7,142 bases of DNA, taken from the NCBI GenBank assembly GCA_016209585.1, contig JACQVU010000138.1, positions 1 through 7,142 of the forward strand, read 5' to 3'. A program made the position numbers and the translations under genes. Every line of letters starts with the position of its first letter. Position 1 is the first letter of the stretch. The stretch is from Planctomycetota bacterium (GTDB taxonomy: Bacteria > Planctomycetota > UBA8742 > JACQVU01). Under the pieces are notes generated by a model. The model was given only the letters and a program-made list of their open reading frames with translations. It did not search any database and had not been told where the DNA came from. Below, one piece after another: positions 5,907-7,142 of this stretch.

Positions 5907-6472
5907 GGCTTGGGGGCGGGGGGCTGGGGGCCGGCGGTGAGAGAAGCGGGCGCCGCGGCGCGGTGGGTTCCCTGCACCACCAGGTAGATGGCTTTCAGGA
6001 GGTCTTCGTACGGACTGTCGTGGCCCACCACGCCCTCGATCATCTTCCGCAGCGCCGGCAGAAGGTGGCGCTCGGCGAAGGTGTCGGCCTCTTCTCCCGC
6101 GAGCCGCCCGAGCAGCGGGAGCAGGAGCGTCAGGTGGTCGGGCAGTTCGCCCGACTCCTCGACCCCGTGCCGGCGGAGCAGGCCGCGCATGGAAACGAGG
6201 AAGGCTCCGCGGGCGTAGTCCTCGCCGTAGAGGTGCCAGCCGACCTCCAGGGCGCAGAGCGGATTGAGATCGAAGGCGCGGGTGTAGGTCTCTTCGGCCG
6301 CCTCGGGCGTCGCCCGGGAGAGCGCCCGGGCGAAGGCGTCGAACAATTTGCTCGCCTCCGGGAAGCCCCGCGCCACCGCCGCGCGGCCGCGATCCAGCCG
6401 GGCGGGGAGGTCCGCGCCCGGGTAGTGGAGCGCGCCGGCGAGAGCGTCGTAAAGAGATTCGCGGGAGGACAT
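5900..6472 (-). CDS. narJ: Nitrate reductase molybdenum cofactor assembly chaperone
   Basis: NarJ is a cytoplasmic chaperone of the NarJ/TorD family that holds apo-NarGH during cofactor insertion and is absent from the finished enzyme. The 190-residue product has the family core EETYTRAFDLNPLCALEVGW (60-79) followed by HLYGEDYARG, then GELPDHLTLLLPLL (107-120), in a helical Ala/Leu-rich protein. It lies between narH (12-nt gap) and narI (7-nt overlap), the standard narGHJI order. After about residue 171 the protein runs into a Pro/Ala-rich tail ending QPPAPKPC, encoded by G-rich sequence resembling the tract before the cytochrome gene; this tail is probably not part of the fold. The start at 6472 suits the family's N-terminus, but only C-rich sequence lies before it. 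Confidence 0.93.
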   Translation of the reverse strand: MSSRESLYDALAGALHYPGADLPARLDRGRAAVARGFPEASKLFDAFARALSRATPEAAEETYTRAFDLNPLCALEVGWHLYGEDYARGAFLVSMRGLLRRHGVEESGELPDHLTLLLPLLGRLAGEEADTFAERHLLPALRKMIEGVVGHDSPYEDLLKAIYLVVQGTHRAAAPASLTAGPQPPAPKPC

Positions 6473-6484
6473 GGCGGGGGGGCG

Positions 6485-7142
6485 TTACAGCCCGCGCCTC
6501 GGGCCGCTGAGGAACCCGAAGCCGACGGACTGTTTGTGTTCCAGCGGGTCGTTCATCATCTCGATGGCCTCTTCGCGGTGCGCCGGCGGAATGACGAACC
6601 GATCTTCGAACGTGCAGAGCGCCGTCAGGCGGTAGATCTCGTCGGCTTCCTCGGGCGTGGTGTCGGCCTCGCGCAGCATGCGGGCGGCCACCTCGCGGTC
6701 CACGTCGCCCACGGTCACGGCGCGGCGATGCTGGCGCACGGCCATTTGCTTGCGCAGGGCGTAGGCCACCTTCCCCACGTTGCCTGCCCCCAGCAGGCTG
6801 GCCAGGTAGGCCAGCGGGGCGCGGGCTTCCTCAATCTCATGGAACAGCGCGTCGGAGTCCGTCGCCGTCGCGCCGCCGTCGCGATGGGACATCACCGGCA
6901 ACAGCGGCGGCACGTAGAACAACATCGGCAGGGTGCGCCATTCGAGGTGCGGGGCGAGGGCGATCTTCCAGGTCTTGACGAACTTGTAGACCGGCGACTT
7001 CTGCGCGGCTTCGACCACCGAGGGGTGGATCCCGCGCCGGTGGGCCGCGGCGATGACCTGGGGATCAAACGGGTCCAGGATCAGCGAACGCTGCCCCTCC
7101 ACGAGGTCGTCGTCGGCCAGCCGCGCCGTCTCTTCGATGCGC
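6485..7142 (-). CDS. narH: Respiratory nitrate reductase beta subunit, C-terminal part (5' end beyond window)
   Basis: NarH carries the iron-sulfur clusters that link the NarI haems to the NarG catalytic subunit on the cytoplasmic face. The frame is open from the window edge (first full codon at 7141) to TAA at 6487-6485, giving about 218 residues. Sequence before the GTG at 7102 reads RIEETARLADDDL, which matches NarH, so that GTG is internal rather than a start. Diagnostic blocks are LDPFDPQVI, TWKIALAPHLEWRTLPMLFY with VPPLLP, GNVGKVAYALRKQMAVRQHRR and ALCTFEDRFVIPPAHREEA. The ferredoxin-type cysteine clusters belong to the missing N-terminal part. The C-terminus stops soon after the EDRFVIPP block at GFGFLSGPRRGL, so it lacks the longer tail of E. 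coli NarH. narG is expected just upstream. Any promoter for the operon is outside the window. Confidence 0.95.
   Translation of the reverse strand, partial: RIEETARLADDDLVEGQRSLILDPFDPQVIAAAHRRGIHPSVVEAAQKSPVYKFVKTWKIALAPHLEWRTLPMLFYVPPLLPVMSHRDGGATATDSDALFHEIEEARAPLAYLASLLGAGNVGKVAYALRKQMAVRQHRRAVTVGDVDREVAARMLREADTTPEEADEIYRLTALCTFEDRFVIPPAHREEAIEMMNDPLEHKQSVGFGFLSGPRRGL

Noticed and set aside
7100..7102. GTG at 7102 as the start of a short protein
   Set aside because: The same frame continues upstream to the edge with NarH-like sequence (RIEETARLADDDL), so this is an internal valine codon.

Overview
The window is a GC-rich bacterial segment in which every supportable gene lies on the minus strand. 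Read 5'->3' on that strand (high to low coordinates) the order is: narH (5' end cut by the window edge), narJ, narI, a NarK1-type transporter, a NarK2-type transporter, a pentaheme cytochrome c resembling ActA, and an ActB-like molybdopterin-oxidoreductase-family protein (3' end cut by the window edge). No rRNA, tRNA, CRISPR array or transposase was found.

Positions 7142-5220 hold the end of a membrane-bound respiratory nitrate reductase operon (beta subunit, chaperone, cytochrome b subunit); narG should lie just beyond the upper edge. Positions 5206-2224 hold two adjacent nitrate/nitrite porters of different subfamilies, separated by one base. Positions 2116-1 hold the first two genes of an alternative complex III (ACIII/Act) or Qrc-like module, which normally continues with an NrfD-type membrane subunit. 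narH to narK2 are packed with gaps of 13 nt or less, or overlap, and look like one operon. The two redox genes at the end are set off by intergenic spaces of 107 and 152 nt, each carrying short repeats: a heptamer array with a G-rich tract, and a nonamer-built long hairpin.

Proposed working: NarK1/NarK2 bring nitrate in and export nitrite. NarGHI, matured by NarJ, oxidises quinol and reduces nitrate on the cytoplasmic side. The Act/Qrc-like module would exchange electrons between the quinone pool and periplasmic cytochromes. The sequence does not say whether it runs as a quinol oxidase or a quinone reductase.

Two points stand out. The ActB-like protein keeps a complete C-x2-C-x3-C-x27-C iron-sulfur motif, which from memory canonical ActB lacks. 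The NarK1 protein carries an approximately 90-residue hydrophilic insert in a predicted periplasmic loop.

Taxonomy cannot be fixed from the sequence. High GC, an Act-type module, and short tandem-repeat intergenic elements would suit Planctomycetota, Verrucomicrobiota, Acidobacteriota, Gemmatimonadota or a related lineage; this is a low-confidence inference.
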